Assembly (NCBI RefSeq): GCF_003569765.1
Contig: NZ_QXMG01000013.1
Location: 1 to 64,000, forward strand
DNA length: 64,000 bases
From: Caldimonas tepidiphila
GTDB taxonomy: Bacteria; Pseudomonadota; Gammaproteobacteria; Burkholderiales; Burkholderiaceae_C
Direction of reading: 5' to 3'
The position numbers and the translations under genes were made by a program. Numbering within the stretch: the first letter of the stretch is position 1; the number at the start of each line of letters is the position of its first letter. The notes under the pieces were generated by a model. The model searched no databases and was not told the DNA's origin. It saw nothing but the letters and a program-made list of their open reading frames with translations. Shown in pieces: positions 46,384-60,242 of this stretch.

Positions 46384-47481
46384 TCAGCGGTGCTGTGCCC
46401 GCATGCGGCGCGAGTACTCGTGCACCGCATCGACCAGCACCGAAACACTTTCGGGCGGCGTGTACTGGCTGATACCGTGACCGAGGTTGAAGACGTGGCC
46501 GGCGCAGCTGCCGTCCTCGTTGGTCGGCACGCCGAAGCTCTCGAGCGTGCGCGCCACCTCGCCGCGGATCTGGTCGGGGTCGGCGAACAGCACGTTCGGG
46601 TCGAGGTTGCCCTGGATCGCGACATGGTCGCCGACGCGCGCGCGCGCCTCGCCCAGGTTGACCGTCCAGTCGACCCCGACGGCCTCGGTGTCGCTCGCGG
46701 CGATCTGCTCCAGCCACAGCCCGCCGCCCTTCGTGAAGACGATGCGCGGAATGCGCACGCCCTCGTGCTCCTTCTTCAGCTGGGCGAGCACGCGACGCGT
46801 GTAGGCGAGGCTGAAGTGCTGGAAGGCGCCGTCGGCGAGCACGCCGCCCCAGCTGTCGAAGATCATCACCGCCTGCGCCCCTGCCTCGATCTGCGCGTTC
46901 AGATAGGCGGCGACCGCATCGGCATTGATTGCGAGGATGCGGTGCATCAGGTCGGGACGGCGGTACATCATCGACTTCACCAGCCGGTAGTCGTCCGAGC
47001 CGCCGCCCTCGACCATGTAGCAGGCCAGCGTCCAGGGGCTACCGGAGAAGCCGATCAGCGGCACGCGGCCGTTGAGCGCACGGCGGATGCTCGTCACCGC
47101 GTCGAACACGTACTGCAGCCGCCCCATGTCGGGCACCGCGAGCGCCGCCACCGCCGCCTCGTCGCGCACCGGCGTCGCGAAGCGCGGCCCCTCGCCCGCC
47201 GCGAAGCTCAGGCCCAGGCCCATCGCGTCGGGCACCGTCAGGATGTCGCTGAACAGGATCGCGGCGTCGAGCGCGTAGCGCTCCAGCGGCTGCAGCGTCA
47301 CCTCGGTGGCGAAGTCCACGTTGGTCGCCAGCCCCATGAAGCTGCCCGCCTTCGCGCGCGTCGCGCAGTACTCCGGCAGGTAGCGGCCCGCCTGGCGCAT
47401 CAGCCACACGGGCGTGTAGTCGGTGGGCTGGCGCATCAGCGCGCGCAGGAAGGTGTCGTTCTGGAGCGGAGGGAATTGCAT
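46384..47481 (-). CDS. hemE: Uroporphyrinogen decarboxylase
   Basis: A 365-residue cytosolic enzyme removing four acetate carboxyls from uroporphyrinogen III to give coproporphyrinogen III in haem synthesis. The signature [10 protein letters not shown] is at about 28-37. The substrate-binding Asp lies in F-S-D-I-L-T near 80, and the second signature [13 protein letters not shown] near 148. The catalytic Tyr (in ACYMVEG) and a late His (LGHGI) are present. Length matches the family. It is divergent from lemA. Haem supply fits the many haem proteins in the window (two peroxide enzymes, cytochromes). Confidence 0.97.
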   Translation of the reverse strand: MQFPPLQNDTFLRALMRQPTDYTPVWLMRQAGRYLPEYCATRAKAGSFMGLATNVDFATEVTLQPLERYALDAAILFSDILTVPDAMGLGLSFAAGEGPRFATPVRDEAAVAALAVPDMGRLQYVFDAVTSIRRALNGRVPLIGFSGSPWTLACYMVEGGGSDDYRLVKSMMYRRPDLMHRILAINADAVAAYLNAQIEAGAQAVMIFDSWGGVLADGAFQHFSLAYTRRVLAQLKKEHEGVRIPRIVFTKGGGLWLEQIAASDTEAVGVDWTVNLGEARARVGDHVAIQGNLDPNVLFADPDQIRGEVARTLESFGVPTNEDGSCAGHVFNLGHGISQYTPPESVSVLVDAVHEYSRRMRAQHR

Positions 47482-47642
47482 GCCGGGATTGTCTCAGAGC
47501 CCGCCGCGGCGCAGGTCCATCTGGCGCAAGGCCCGGCCCGCGCTACAGTCGAAGCGATCCGCCTGCGGCAGCGCGCCGCAGTCCCGCGGCGCCCGCTGCC
47601 GCCGGCCGGTTCCTGCAACGAAGAAGAATGGAAAGGATGCAC

Positions 47643-48254
47643 ATGCTGCGACGCCTGTTCTCCCTGCTGGGCGCCCTGGCCCTCGCCACGGCGCTCCCCG
47701 GCTGCGGCTACAACGAGTTCCAGCGCCTCGACGAGCAGACCGGGGCCGCCTGGGCCGAGGTGCTGAACCAGTACCAGCGCCGCGCCGACCTGATCCCCAA
47801 CATCGTGAACACCGTCAAGGGCGAGGCGAACTTCGAGCAGGAGACGCTCACGCGCGTCATCGAGGCCCGCTCGCGCGCCACCAGCATCCAGGCCACCCCG
47901 GAACTGATCAACGACCCGCAGGCCTTCGAGCGCTTCCAGCAGGCGCAGGGCGAGCTCTCCGGCGCGCTGTCGCGGCTGCTCGCGGTGAGCGAGAACTACC
48001 CGCAGCTGCGCGCCAACCAGGGCTTCCAGGACCTGCGGGTGCAGCTCGAGGGCACCGAGAACCGCATCACCGTGGCGCGCAACCGCTACATCCAGGCTGT
48101 GCGCGAATACAACGTCAAGGTGCGCAGCTTCCCGACCAACCTGACCGCGATGGCATTCGGCTACAGCACGAAGCCCAACTTCACCGTCGCCAACGAGGCG
48201 CAGATCTCGACGCCGCCGCGGGTGGACTTCGGCGGCGTGCCCGCCTCGCGCTGA
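47643..48254 (+). CDS. LemA-family lipoprotein
   Basis: A 203-residue LemA protein. The N-terminus is a lipoprotein-type signal (MLRRL, hydrophobic core, L-P-G-C lipobox with Cys21). The LemA domain follows: N-E-F-Q-R-L-D-E-Q, W-A-E-V-L-N-Q-Y-Q-R-R-A-D-L-I-P-N-I-V-N-T-V, and the late N-R-Y-I-Q-A-V-R-E-Y-N. ATG 47643 has A-A-G-G six bases upstream; in-frame ATGs at 47628 and 47637 are poorer. It is the first of a three-gene set with two TPM proteins, a common bacterial arrangement thought to act at the membrane. Its molecular role is unknown. Confidence 0.92.
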   Translation: MLRRLFSLLGALALATALPGCGYNEFQRLDEQTGAAWAEVLNQYQRRADLIPNIVNTVKGEANFEQETLTRVIEARSRATSIQATPELINDPQAFERFQQAQGELSGALSRLLAVSENYPQLRANQGFQDLRVQLEGTENRITVARNRYIQAVREYNVKVRSFPTNLTAMAFGYSTKPNFTVANEAQISTPPRVDFGGVPASR

Positions 48255-48266
48255 GCAGCGCCTCAC

Positions 48267-49223
48267 ATGGCACGACGGCTCCCCCCGCTGCTGCTGCGCG
48301 TCGCGGCGCTGTGCCGACGCACCGGCCTGTGGCTCGTGGCGCTGCTGCTGACGAGTGCCCTGCCCGCATTGCAGGCGCAGGAGCTGCAGCCGGTGCCGCC
48401 GCTGAGCGCGCGCGTGATCGACCGCACCGCGACGCTGGACGACGCGCAGCGACGGGCGCTCGAGGACAAGCTCGCGCGCTTCGAGGCCGCGCACGGCACG
48501 CAGATCGCCGTGCTGATGGTGCCGAGCACGCTGCCCGAGGACATCGCCGCCTATGCCCACCGGGTGGCCGACAGCTGGAAGATCGGGCGGCGCGAGGTCG
48601 GCGACGGGCTGCTGCTGCTGGTGGCGAAGGACGACCGGCGCGTGCGCATCGAGGTCGCCAAGACGCTCGAGGGTGCGATCCCCGACCTCGCGGCGAGCCG
48701 CATCATCAACGAGACGATGGTGCCGGCCTTCCGCGCCGGCGACTTCGCCGCCGGCATCGACGCCGGGCTCGAGCGCCTGATGGGCCTGGTGCGAGGCGAA
48801 GGCCTGCCGGCGCCGGGGTCCGGTGATCGCACCGCGGCGCCACGGCTCGGCTTCGCTCTGCAGGACCTGGCGGTGTTCCTGTTCGTCGGCGTGCCGGTGG
48901 TCGGTGCGGTGCTCACCGGGCTGTTCGGACGCAAGCTCGGATCGCTCGCCACCGGGCTTGGCGTCGGCGCGATCGGCACCTCGATCACCGGCAGCCTCGG
49001 GCTGGGCATCGCCGCGGGGCTGCTCGGGCTGGTGCTGATCCTGCTGCTGGGCATTGGCGCCGGCGGCCGCCGCGCCCGGCGCCGGCACATCGGGCATGCG
49101 CCCCCGATCATCTGGGGCGGCGGGGGCGGCGGTTGGGGCGGTGGCGGCTTCGGCGGCGGGGGCGGCTTCTCGTCCGGCGGCGGGGGCGACTTCGGCGGCG
49201 GCGGCGCTTCCGGGAACTGGTGA
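48267..49223 (+). CDS. TPM-domain membrane protein (YgcG type)
   Basis: A 318-residue protein with a signal/anchor (15-35), a TPM domain (40-185; V-I-D-R-T-A-T-L-D-D, Q-I-A-V-L-M-V-P-S, V-G-D-G-L-L-L-L-V-A-K-D-D-R-R-V-R-I-E-V), two further membrane helices (210-270) and a Gly-rich tail (about 287-318, G-G-G-G and G-G-F repeats, ends S-G-N-W). TPM proteins partner LemA; some are linked to photosystem repair or envelope homeostasis. It lies 12 bp after the LemA gene and 19 bp before the third gene. Confidence 0.9.
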   Translation: MARRLPPLLLRVAALCRRTGLWLVALLLTSALPALQAQELQPVPPLSARVIDRTATLDDAQRRALEDKLARFEAAHGTQIAVLMVPSTLPEDIAAYAHRVADSWKIGRREVGDGLLLLVAKDDRRVRIEVAKTLEGAIPDLAASRIINETMVPAFRAGDFAAGIDAGLERLMGLVRGEGLPAPGSGDRTAAPRLGFALQDLAVFLFVGVPVVGAVLTGLFGRKLGSLATGLGVGAIGTSITGSLGLGIAAGLLGLVLILLLGIGAGGRRARRRHIGHAPPIIWGGGGGGWGGGGFGGGGGFSSGGGGDFGGGGASGNW

Positions 49224-49242
49224 ACGGAAGGAGCCACGCGCG

Positions 49243-49764
49243 ATGACGAGGAAACTGCTGCGCCTGCTGCGCCACTGCTGGACCGACGCCGAGGATGCGC
49301 GCCGCACCATCGGCGACACGGTGCTCGAGCGGCTGGGCCGGCGGGTAGCGGCCGGCGAGGCGAGCCACAGCGGCGAGTTGCGCATCTGCATCGAGGCCGG
49401 GCTGCCGCTGAGCTACCTGTGGCGCGACGAGCCGATCGAGGTTGTCGCGCACGAGCGCGCGCTGGCGCTGTTCGGCAAGCTGCGCGTCTGGGACACCGAG
49501 AACAACAACGGCGTACTGATCTACCTGCTGCTCGTCGAGCACCGCATCGAGATCATCGCGGACCGCGGCCTGGCGCGCCACGTGCCGCCGGCGCAGTGGC
49601 AGGCGCTGGTGCAGGAGATGGGCGCGGCCTTCCGGCGCGGCGACTACGAGGGCGGCCTCGGCCGTGCCATCGACACCGTCTCCGCCCTGCTCGACCGGCA
49701 CTTCCCGCTCGCGCCCGGCGAGCGCAACCCGGACGAGCTGCCGAACGCGCCGCACCTGATCTGA
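49243..49764 (+). CDS. TPM-domain protein, short soluble type
   Basis: A 173-residue protein with a TPM domain lacking a signal peptide and membrane segments. Features are an L-R-I-C-I-E-A stretch near 47, R-V-W-D-T-E-N-N-N-G-V-L-I-Y-L-L-L near 80, and H-R-I-E-I-I-A-D-R-G near 100. GGAAGGAG precedes the ATG by 11 bases. It is the last gene of the LemA-TPM-TPM set and probably acts on the cytosolic side. Function is unknown. Confidence 0.88.
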   Translation: MTRKLLRLLRHCWTDAEDARRTIGDTVLERLGRRVAAGEASHSGELRICIEAGLPLSYLWRDEPIEVVAHERALALFGKLRVWDTENNNGVLIYLLLVEHRIEIIADRGLARHVPPAQWQALVQEMGAAFRRGDYEGGLGRAIDTVSALLDRHFPLAPGERNPDELPNAPHLI

Positions 49765-49794
49765 GCGGCGGCCGCGACCGCCGCCGCGCAGTTT

Positions 49795-49808
49795 GTGAAC
49801 TCGTTCAC
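49795..49808. promoter_or_regulatory. Palindrome upstream of the binding-protein/GGDEF-EAL pair
   Basis: GTGAAC-TC-GTTCAC is an exact inverted repeat 109 bp before the binding-protein start. Together with the flanking GTTT it shares GTTTGTGAACT with the element at 40564-40584. It is a possible operator. Confidence 0.45.
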
Positions 49809-49916
49809 GCGGGGCGCGACTTGTCGCAACAATGGCTCACAGAATGTCATAGATCAACACGTTTCTTGCAATATCTGCGCAGCTCGACACTCGCAACTGT
49901 TCAGAAGGCTGTAGGC

Positions 49917-50783
49917 ATGGAAAACATGCAGGAAACTGGTCAAAAACGGAAAAAAATACTGCAAGTCGCAGTGGCGCTGACGCTGGCCTGGAGCGCCTCG
50001 GCCGCCGTCGCCAATCCGGCCCCGCTGTCCGGCGAACTGACTATCGGGGGTACCGGCGCGGCGCTGGGGCTGATGCAGAAGCTGGGCGAGGAGTTCCGCA
50101 AATCCCATCCGGCGGTGCAGTTCAAGGTGCTGCCGAGCCTGGGCAGCGGCGGCGGCATCAAGGCGCTGCTTGCGGGCCGGCTCACGCTGAGCGTGAGCTC
50201 GCGGCCGCTGAAGGACGACGAGCGCCAGAAGGGCGCCAGCGCGAAGGAGATCGCGCGCACGCCGCTGGTGTTCGCCACCGGGCTCAAGACGCCCGTGAGC
50301 AGCCTGACGCTGGAGCAGATCGCCGCGCTCTACAGCGGCAAGACCTCGCAGTGGTCCGACGGCTCGCTGGTGCGCCCGGTGCTGCGGCCGCTCGATGACA
50401 TCGACACCCACATGGTGCGGGCGATGTCACCGGCGCTGGAGCAGGCCCTGCAGACCGCGCACGCGCATGCCGGCAAGAACATCGCGATCACCGACACCGA
50501 CACCGCCGACGAGCTCGAGCGCATTCCCGGCTCCTTCGGCAGCTCGACGCTCACGCTCATCCGCGCCGAGGGCCGGGCGCTGAAGATCCTGGCGGTCGAT
50601 GGCATCCAGCCGCTCGCCGCCGGCCAGGTCAACCCGCGCTACCCTTACCTGAAGTCGATCTACCTGGTGGCCCCGGCCGCGCCGTCGGCGCTCGCGCAGG
50701 CCTTCGCCGAGTTCGTCGGCTCCGCCGCCGGGGCGAAGGTGCTCGTGCAGACCGGCAACGTCCCGACGGGCGCGGGCCAATGA
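49917..50783 (+). CDS. Periplasmic substrate-binding protein, PstS-like
   Basis: A 288-residue periplasmic binding protein. Residues 1-33 are a signal peptide with a longer than usual N-region (ENMQETGQKRKK) ending in A-V-A-N. The mature protein resembles phosphate/tungstate-type receptors: L-T-I-G-G-T-G-A, G-S-G-G-G-I-K-A-L-L-A-G near 78 and L-S-V-S-S-R-P-L. No ABC permease or ATPase gene is nearby. Its stop codon overlaps the start of the GGDEF-EAL gene (ATGA, 50780-50783). It is therefore more likely to sense an anion or oxoacid for that protein than to feed a transporter. Confidence 0.87.
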   Translation: MENMQETGQKRKKILQVAVALTLAWSASAAVANPAPLSGELTIGGTGAALGLMQKLGEEFRKSHPAVQFKVLPSLGSGGGIKALLAGRLTLSVSSRPLKDDERQKGASAKEIARTPLVFATGLKTPVSSLTLEQIAALYSGKTSQWSDGSLVRPVLRPLDDIDTHMVRAMSPALEQALQTAHAHAGKNIAITDTDTADELERIPGSFGSSTLTLIRAEGRALKILAVDGIQPLAAGQVNPRYPYLKSIYLVAPAAPSALAQAFAEFVGSAAGAKVLVQTGNVPTGAGQ

Positions 50784-52627
50784 GCCGGCCGCACTCGGAC
50801 AAGAAGCTCACCCGCCTCATCAGCAAGGCCGCCGGCACGGTGGCCTTGGTGGCGGGCCTGTCGCTGCCGGCACTGCACCTGCTGATCAACTACCAGCACG
50901 AGCTCGCCGAGGTCGAGACGCTGAGCCGCATCCACGGCTCGCTGGTGACGAGCGCCATCAACAAGAACCCGGTGATGTGGCGCTTCGAGGAGCACAAGCT
51001 GCAGGGGATGGTCGAGGACCGCGCGCCGGACCGGCAGCATGCCACGGTCCACCGCATTCTCGACACGGACCGCCAGCCGCTGGCCAGCAGCGCCGGCGAA
51101 GCCCTCGCGTGGCCGCGCATCACCAGCGAGATGGTGCTCTACGATGCCACCCGCCCGGTGGGCTACTACCGCGTGGAGCGTTCGCTGCGGGACCTGCTGC
51201 ACGAGAACCTGCTGTTCGCCGCCGGCGGGCTGCTGCTGGCGCTGCTGATCGTCTTCCCGCTGCGCTCGCTGCCGCTTCGCGCGCTGCGGCAGTCGCAGGA
51301 GCGGCTGGAGCACATGGCGCACCACGACGTGCTGACCGGGCTGCCGAACCGTGCGCTGCTCGAGGACCGGCTCAACCAGGCGATCTTCTATGCGCAGCGC
51401 TACGAGCGCTTCGTGTCGCTGGTCTTCATCGACCTCGACAATTTCAAGACCATCAACGACAGCCTGGGCCACGACGTCGGCGACGAGCTGCTGCGCCAGA
51501 CCGCGCAGCGCATGACGCAGGCAGTGCGGCGCACCGACACGGTGGTGCGCATGGGCGGCGACGAGTTCGTGATCGTGCTGTTCGACCAGCCGGAAAAGGC
51601 CGAGACGATCACCGGCACGATCGAACGCATCCGCGAGCAGGTCGCCACACCGATGTCGATCGGCCGGCACACGCTGCGCGTGACCTGCAGCATGGGCCTC
51701 GCGACCTATCCGCACGACGGGCGCGACAGCCACACGCTGCTGAAGAACGCCGACGCCGCGATGTACCGCGCCAAGGAGCTGGGACGCAACAACTTCCAGT
51801 TCTACACCGCGGAAATGAACAGCAAGCTCAAGGAGCGCGTGTCACTGCAGCAGGGCCTGCTGCGCGCGCTCGAGAACGAGGAGTTCGGGCTCGTCTACCA
51901 GCCGCAGATCCTCGCCCGCACCGGCCAGACCGTCGGCGTCGAAGCGCTGATCCGCTGGCAGCACCCGGAGTTCGGCCTCGTGCCGCCGGCGCGCTTCATC
52001 CCGCTGGCCGAGGAGACGGGCCTGATCGTGCCGATCGGCGAGTGGGTGCTGCGCACCGCCTGCCGCCAGAACAAGGCCTGGCAGCAGCAGGGGCTGCCGC
52101 CGGTGAAGGTCTCGGTGAACGTCTCGCCGCGCCAGTTCAAGGAGAAGTCCTGGACCGCGACCGTCGCACAGGTGCTGGCCGAGACCGGGCTCGACCCGAA
52201 GTACCTCGAGCTCGAGATCACCGAGAGCCTGATCATGGAGGACGTCGAGCGCGCGATCGAGATCATGAACACGCTCCAGGAGATGGGCGTGCAGCTCTCG
52301 ATCGACGACTTCGGCACCGGTTACTCGAGCCTCAGCTCGCTGAAGCATTTCCCGGTGGCGCGGCTCAAGATCGACCAGTCCTTCGTGCGCAGCTTGCCGG
52401 ACAGCGAGGACGACTGCTCGATCGCGATGGCGGTGATCGCGCTCGGCCACCGCTTGAAGCTGAAGGTCGTCGCCGAGGGCGTGGAGACCGAGCAGCAGCG
52501 CGTCTTCCTGCACGACAACGAGTGCGACGAGATGCAGGGCTACCACTTCAGCCGCCCGGTGTCGGCCCAGGAGATCGAGCAGCAGTTCCTCGCCGCGCCG
52601 TTGGCCCCGCTGTCCGACGCCGCCTGA
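50780..52627 (+). CDS. Membrane GGDEF-EAL protein with intact motifs
   Basis: A 615-residue c-di-GMP enzyme. Two membrane helices (about 12-36 and 138-160) bracket a 100-residue periplasmic sensor. The GGDEF domain has G-G-D-E-F at 259-263. The EAL domain has E-A-L at 388-390, E-I-T-E, D-D-F-G-T-G-Y-S-S-L, L-K-I-D-Q and V-A-E-G-V-E-T, so all catalytic residues are present. It is translationally coupled (ATGA) to the upstream binding protein, whose ligand-bound form may dock on the periplasmic domain and set synthesis or hydrolysis of c-di-GMP. It is convergent with atpC, with a bidirectional terminator between. Confidence 0.93.
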   Translation: MSRPHSDKKLTRLISKAAGTVALVAGLSLPALHLLINYQHELAEVETLSRIHGSLVTSAINKNPVMWRFEEHKLQGMVEDRAPDRQHATVHRILDTDRQPLASSAGEALAWPRITSEMVLYDATRPVGYYRVERSLRDLLHENLLFAAGGLLLALLIVFPLRSLPLRALRQSQERLEHMAHHDVLTGLPNRALLEDRLNQAIFYAQRYERFVSLVFIDLDNFKTINDSLGHDVGDELLRQTAQRMTQAVRRTDTVVRMGGDEFVIVLFDQPEKAETITGTIERIREQVATPMSIGRHTLRVTCSMGLATYPHDGRDSHTLLKNADAAMYRAKELGRNNFQFYTAEMNSKLKERVSLQQGLLRALENEEFGLVYQPQILARTGQTVGVEALIRWQHPEFGLVPPARFIPLAEETGLIVPIGEWVLRTACRQNKAWQQQGLPPVKVSVNVSPRQFKEKSWTATVAQVLAETGLDPKYLELEITESLIMEDVERAIEIMNTLQEMGVQLSIDDFGTGYSSLSSLKHFPVARLKIDQSFVRSLPDSEDDCSIAMAVIALGHRLKLKVVAEGVETEQQRVFLHDNECDEMQGYHFSRPVSAQEIEQQFLAAPLAPLSDAA

Positions 52628-52774
52628 CACACGCTCCGGGGCGTCTCCGGCAAGCCCGGCGCGTCCCGCCCCCGCCATCGGCCGGTCAACCTCTGGGTGC
52701 GGGGCTGCGTGCAGCCGGCAACGGGCGCGGTGTGCCGCGCCGATTCGGCGGGCATGCCCCAGCGGCGCACCATG

Positions 52775-52804
52775 AAAAAAGCCCGCCGGGATGGGCGGGC
52801 TTTT
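52775..52804 (-). terminator. Rho-independent terminator of the atp operon
   Basis: A 7-bp stem GCCCGCC/GGCGGGC with a 6-base loop is followed by six T on the minus strand, 23 bp after atpC. Four T follow on the plus strand, so it may also stop transcription from the GGDEF-EAL gene. Confidence 0.88.
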
Positions 52805-52826
52805 CGCGGGGAAGGCGCCGAGGCGC

Positions 52827-53243
52827 TTACTTCTTGCGGAACTTGCGCAGCGCGGCGATCTGCGCGGCCATCGCGGCGAACTCGCTCTGCGCCTTGGCGA
52901 AGTCGATGTCGCTCTTGGCGTTCTTCATCGCCTCCTCGGCGGCGCGCTTGGCCTCGGTGGCCTTGGCCTCGTCGAGGTCGTGGCCGCGGATGGCGGTGTC
53001 GGCCAGCACGGTCACGGTGCCGGGCTGCACCTCGAGGATGCCGCCGGCGACGAACACGAACTCTTCCTCGCCGTTGTCGGCACGCTCGATGCGCACCGCG
53101 CCCGGCTTGATGCGGGTGATCAGCGGCGTGTGCTTGGGCAGGATGCCCAGCTCACCCGCCTCGCCCGGCAGGGCGACGAACTTCGCCTCGCCGGAGAAGA
53201 TGGACTCTTCGGCGGAGACGACGTCGACGTGAATGGTTGCCAT
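52827..53243 (-). CDS. atpC: ATP synthase F1 epsilon subunit
   Basis: A 138-residue epsilon subunit, the central-stalk regulator. The N-terminal beta-sandwich shows [16 protein letters not shown] and G-I-L-P-K-H-T-P-L near 50; the C-terminal helical hairpin is Ala/Lys-rich ([13 protein letters not shown]). It ends the operon, 95 bp downstream of atpD, and is followed by the terminator. Confidence 0.97.
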   Translation of the reverse strand: MATIHVDVVSAEESIFSGEAKFVALPGEAGELGILPKHTPLITRIKPGAVRIERADNGEEEFVFVAGGILEVQPGTVTVLADTAIRGHDLDEAKATEAKRAAEEAMKNAKSDIDFAKAQSEFAAMAAQIAALRKFRKK

Positions 53244-53338
53244 CGGGAATGCTCCTAAAGCGGGTGGGACGGTGCGGACAAGCTGCTTTCACGACGCGAC
53301 GCCCGTCGGAGCCGGGCGCCGCGATCATGAAAAACGGC

Positions 53339-54754
<1,416 letters not shown>

Positions 54755-54788
54755 TCAGTATTCGTTGATGCTTGCAAGACGGCGCCGG

Positions 54789-55658
54789 TCAGACGGCGGC
54801 CGCACCGGCCACGATCTCGGAGAGTTCCTTCGTGATCGCCGCCTGACGCGTCTTGTTGTAGACGAGCTTGAGCTCGGCAATCACGTTGCCGGCGTTGTCG
54901 GTCGCGGCCTTCATGGCCACCATGCGCGCCGACTGCTCGGACGCCATGTTCTCGGCCACGGCCTGGTAGATCAGCGCTTCCACGTAGCGCACCATCAGGT
55001 CGTCGATCACCGCGGCCGCATCGGGCTCGTAGACGTAGTCCCAGCTGTGCGTGCCCTTGTCGGCCTGCATCTGCTCGGCCGACAGCGGCAGCAGCTGCTC
55101 GACCACCGGCTCCTGCTTCATCGTGTTGATGAAGCGGGTGTAGCTGATGTAGACCGCGTCGAGCCGGCCCTCGGCGTAGGCGTCGAGCAGCACCTTGACC
55201 GGGCCGATCAGCTTGTCGAGGTGCGGGGTGTCGCCGAGCTGCACCACGTGCGACACGACCTGCGCGCCGATGCGGTTGAGGAAGCCGAAGCCCTTGTTGC
55301 CGATCGCCACTGCCTGGGCCTTGAGGCCCTGGGCTTCCAGCTCCTTGAGCTTGGTGGTGGTCGCGCGCAGCACGTTGGTGTTCAGGCCGCCGCACAGACC
55401 CTTGTCGGTCGTCACGACGATGATGCCGACCTTCTTGCTGCCGTCCTGGCGCAGCATGAAGGGATGCCGGTACTCGGGGTTGGCCTGCGCGAGGTTGGCC
55501 GTGATGTTGCGGATCTTGTCGGCGTACGGACGGGCCGAACGCATGCGATCCTGCGCCTTGCGCATCTTGGAGGCGGCAACCATCTCCATGGCCTTGGTGA
55601 TCTTCTTGGTGTTCTCCACCGATTTGATCTTGCCGCGTATTTCCTTACCTGCCGCCAT
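54789..55658 (-). CDS. atpG: ATP synthase F1 gamma subunit
   Basis: A 289-residue central-shaft subunit. It opens [13 protein letters not shown] with the long N-terminal helix ([14 protein letters not shown]), has [10 protein letters not shown] near 85 and the C-terminal helix A-M-K-A-A-T-D-N-A. Length is as in E. coli (287). It sits between atpA and atpD. Confidence 0.98.
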   Translation of the reverse strand: MAAGKEIRGKIKSVENTKKITKAMEMVAASKMRKAQDRMRSARPYADKIRNITANLAQANPEYRHPFMLRQDGSKKVGIIVVTTDKGLCGGLNTNVLRATTTKLKELEAQGLKAQAVAIGNKGFGFLNRIGAQVVSHVVQLGDTPHLDKLIGPVKVLLDAYAEGRLDAVYISYTRFINTMKQEPVVEQLLPLSAEQMQADKGTHSWDYVYEPDAAAVIDDLMVRYVEALIYQAVAENMASEQSARMVAMKAATDNAGNVIAELKLVYNKTRQAAITKELSEIVAGAAAV

Positions 55659-55781
55659 GAAGGCTGCTCCTTGTTCAGCAGTGCGAAGAAGTCAGAAAGC
55701 CGTCTCGTGTCCGCCGAGAGGCGCCCGCGCCCGGCCGTCGGCCGGCACGCGGGGTGTGCACGCTCAGCGGTGCACGGGTTT

Positions 55782-57320
<1,539 letters not shown>

Positions 57321-57436
57321 TGCGTTCCCCAATCTCTTTGCAGGGCCCGGACGGGGAGGCGTCCGGTGCCTGAACTATGCTGATCCCCGGGTGCGTCGAG
57401 CCCCCGGTTCGTTCACTGCGAGCGGTGCCGGCCGCC

Positions 57437-57970
57437 TCAGGCGGTCAGCGCCACCTTCATGCGTTCCAGGCGCGCCCTGACCGAGGTGTCTAGCACCTCG
57501 TCGCCCACCACCACGCGCACGCCGCCGATGAGCTCGGGATCGACCTCGACCGTGGCCTGCAGCCGACGACCGAAACGCTTCTCGAGACTGGAGACGAGCT
57601 CGGCCAACTGGGCCGCGTCGATCGGGAAGGCGCTGTAGACCTTCGCGTCCGACACGCCCGACTGGGCGTTCTTCAGCACGTGGAACTGCTCGACGATCTC
57701 CGGCAGGGCAGCCAGGCGACCATTGTCGATCAGCGTGCGGAGGAAGTTCTTGGCAGGGTCGGACAGCGGCACCTTGACCACCGAGGTGATCAGGTTGAAC
57801 ACCTGGTCGCCGCTGACCTTCGGGTTCTCGGCGAACTGGCGCAGCTGCGCGTTCGACGCGACCGCGGCCAGCTCGTCGACCTGGGCCGTCCACTGGTTCA
57901 GGTCCCCCTGTCGGGCCACCTGGAACAGCGCCTCGGCATAGGGACGTGCGATGGTTGCGAGCTCGGCCAT
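57437..57970 (-). CDS. atpH: ATP synthase F1 delta subunit
   Basis: A 177-residue peripheral-stalk subunit. The N-terminal helical domain opens [16 protein letters not shown]. The C-terminal part has [18 protein letters not shown] near 150. The start is 2 bp after the atpF stop, so translation is coupled. Confidence 0.96.
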   Translation of the reverse strand: MAELATIARPYAEALFQVARQGDLNQWTAQVDELAAVASNAQLRQFAENPKVSGDQVFNLITSVVKVPLSDPAKNFLRTLIDNGRLAALPEIVEQFHVLKNAQSGVSDAKVYSAFPIDAAQLAELVSSLEKRFGRRLQATVEVDPELIGGVRVVVGDEVLDTSVRARLERMKVALTA

Positions 57971-57972
57971 GA

Positions 57973-58443
57973 TCAAAGCTCGGTTTTCAGGCGGGTCAGC
58001 AGCTCGGCATGGACGCCGGCGTTGACTTCGCGCTTGAGGATCTGCTCGGCGCCCTTGACGGCGAGAGCGGCCACCTGCGCACGCAGGGCCTCGCGCGCCG
58101 CGATCGACTGCTGCTCGGCCTCGGCCTTGGCAGCGGCGATGATCTTGGCGCCCTCCTCGTCGGCCCGCTTCTTGGCCTCCTCGATGATCGCCTGGGCACG
58201 CTTCTCGGCGTCGGCGATGCGGCGGGTGGATTCGTCGCGGGTCTGGGCGAGCTGTTCCTCGACGCGCTTGTTCGCCAGGGTCAGCTCGGACTTGGCCTTG
58301 TCGGCGGCGGCAAGACCATCGGCGATCTTGCTGGCGCGCTCGTCGAGCGCCTTCGTGATGGGCGGCCACACGAATTTCATCGTGAACCAGCCCAGAATCC
58401 CGAAGACGACAAGCTGCGCCAGCAGCGTTGCGTTCAGATTCAC
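57973..58443 (-). CDS. atpF: ATP synthase F0 b subunit
   Basis: A 156-residue peripheral-stalk subunit (156 in E. coli). One N-terminal membrane helix (5-25) is followed by F-V-W-P-P-I and a long Ala/Glu/Lys-rich coiled coil. The start is GTG 58443, giving N-L-N-A-T-L-L-A-Q as in E. coli (M-N-L-N-A-T); an in-frame start farther upstream would overlap atpE and lacks similarity. Confidence 0.96.
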   Translation of the reverse strand: MNLNATLLAQLVVFGILGWFTMKFVWPPITKALDERASKIADGLAAADKAKSELTLANKRVEEQLAQTRDESTRRIADAEKRAQAIIEEAKKRADEEGAKIIAAAKAEAEQQSIAAREALRAQVAALAVKGAEQILKREVNAGVHAELLTRLKTEL

Positions 58444-58495
58444 GGCTCGGACCTTTCTCGGTGAGTCAAAAAGAACTGCTGCGAGACAGGCGCGA

Positions 58496-58807
<312 letters not shown>

Positions 58808-58822
58808 TTACGACGACGGGGC

Positions 58823-59710
<888 letters not shown>

Positions 59711-60205
59711 TCAACGGTTGTCGCGTGCGACGTTGTTTTTCACCCGACCCCACCAGAGCGGGGCCAGCCAGTTCACCTTCATGCACACGACCATCGCGAC
59801 CAGCAACGCTGGCCAGCTCAGGTCGGGCACAACTTTCATCGCGGCCGCCAGCATGGCGACCGTCAACGCAATCTTCACGAACTCCCAGAGCATGAAACCG
59901 AACACCGCGGCACCCGGGTTGGCTCTGTTCGTCTGTCTCGCGATGCCCCGGGCAAACAAGGCCCCGGGCACCACCACGGCGGCGGCGCCGTAAAGCGCCG
60001 ACCCTGCCGCCCCGCCATTGCCGGTGATCGCATACCAGACGGCGGCGACCACCAGGCCCGCCACGGCCTGCGCCATGACGACCCGCCAGGGCGAGAGCGG
60101 CGGGTGCTTTGCCCGCAAGGCCTGCGCTTCTTCTCGCGTCAGAGGCTTGAAAGGCGCTTCCTCGGCCCCATCCTCGTACACATCACGATCGGGTTCGTGG
60201 CTCAT
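59711..60205 (-). CDS. atpI: ATP synthase protein I
   Basis: A 164-residue membrane protein with four hydrophobic segments after a 45-residue acidic N-terminus (about two thirds of it charged or polar). AtpI assists c-ring assembly. It is the first gene of the operon, 12 bp before atpB. The TATAAT promoter element lies about 38 bp upstream of its ATG. Sequence conservation of AtpI is low; the position and topology carry the assignment. Confidence 0.88.
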   Translation of the reverse strand: MSHEPDRDVYEDGAEEAPFKPLTREEAQALRAKHPPLSPWRVVMAQAVAGLVVAAVWYAITGNGGAAGSALYGAAAVVVPGALFARGIARQTNRANPGAAVFGFMLWEFVKIALTVAMLAAAMKVVPDLSWPALLVAMVVCMKVNWLAPLWWGRVKNNVARDNR

Positions 60206-60242
60206 CGTGGTGCGTAACTACTGGATTCCGGCAAACCGCGGG

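Noticed and set aside
46105-46384. Possible small gene in the hemE-priA gap
   Set aside because: Frames on both strands lack a ribosome binding site with a plausible protein; composition is that of intergenic DNA.
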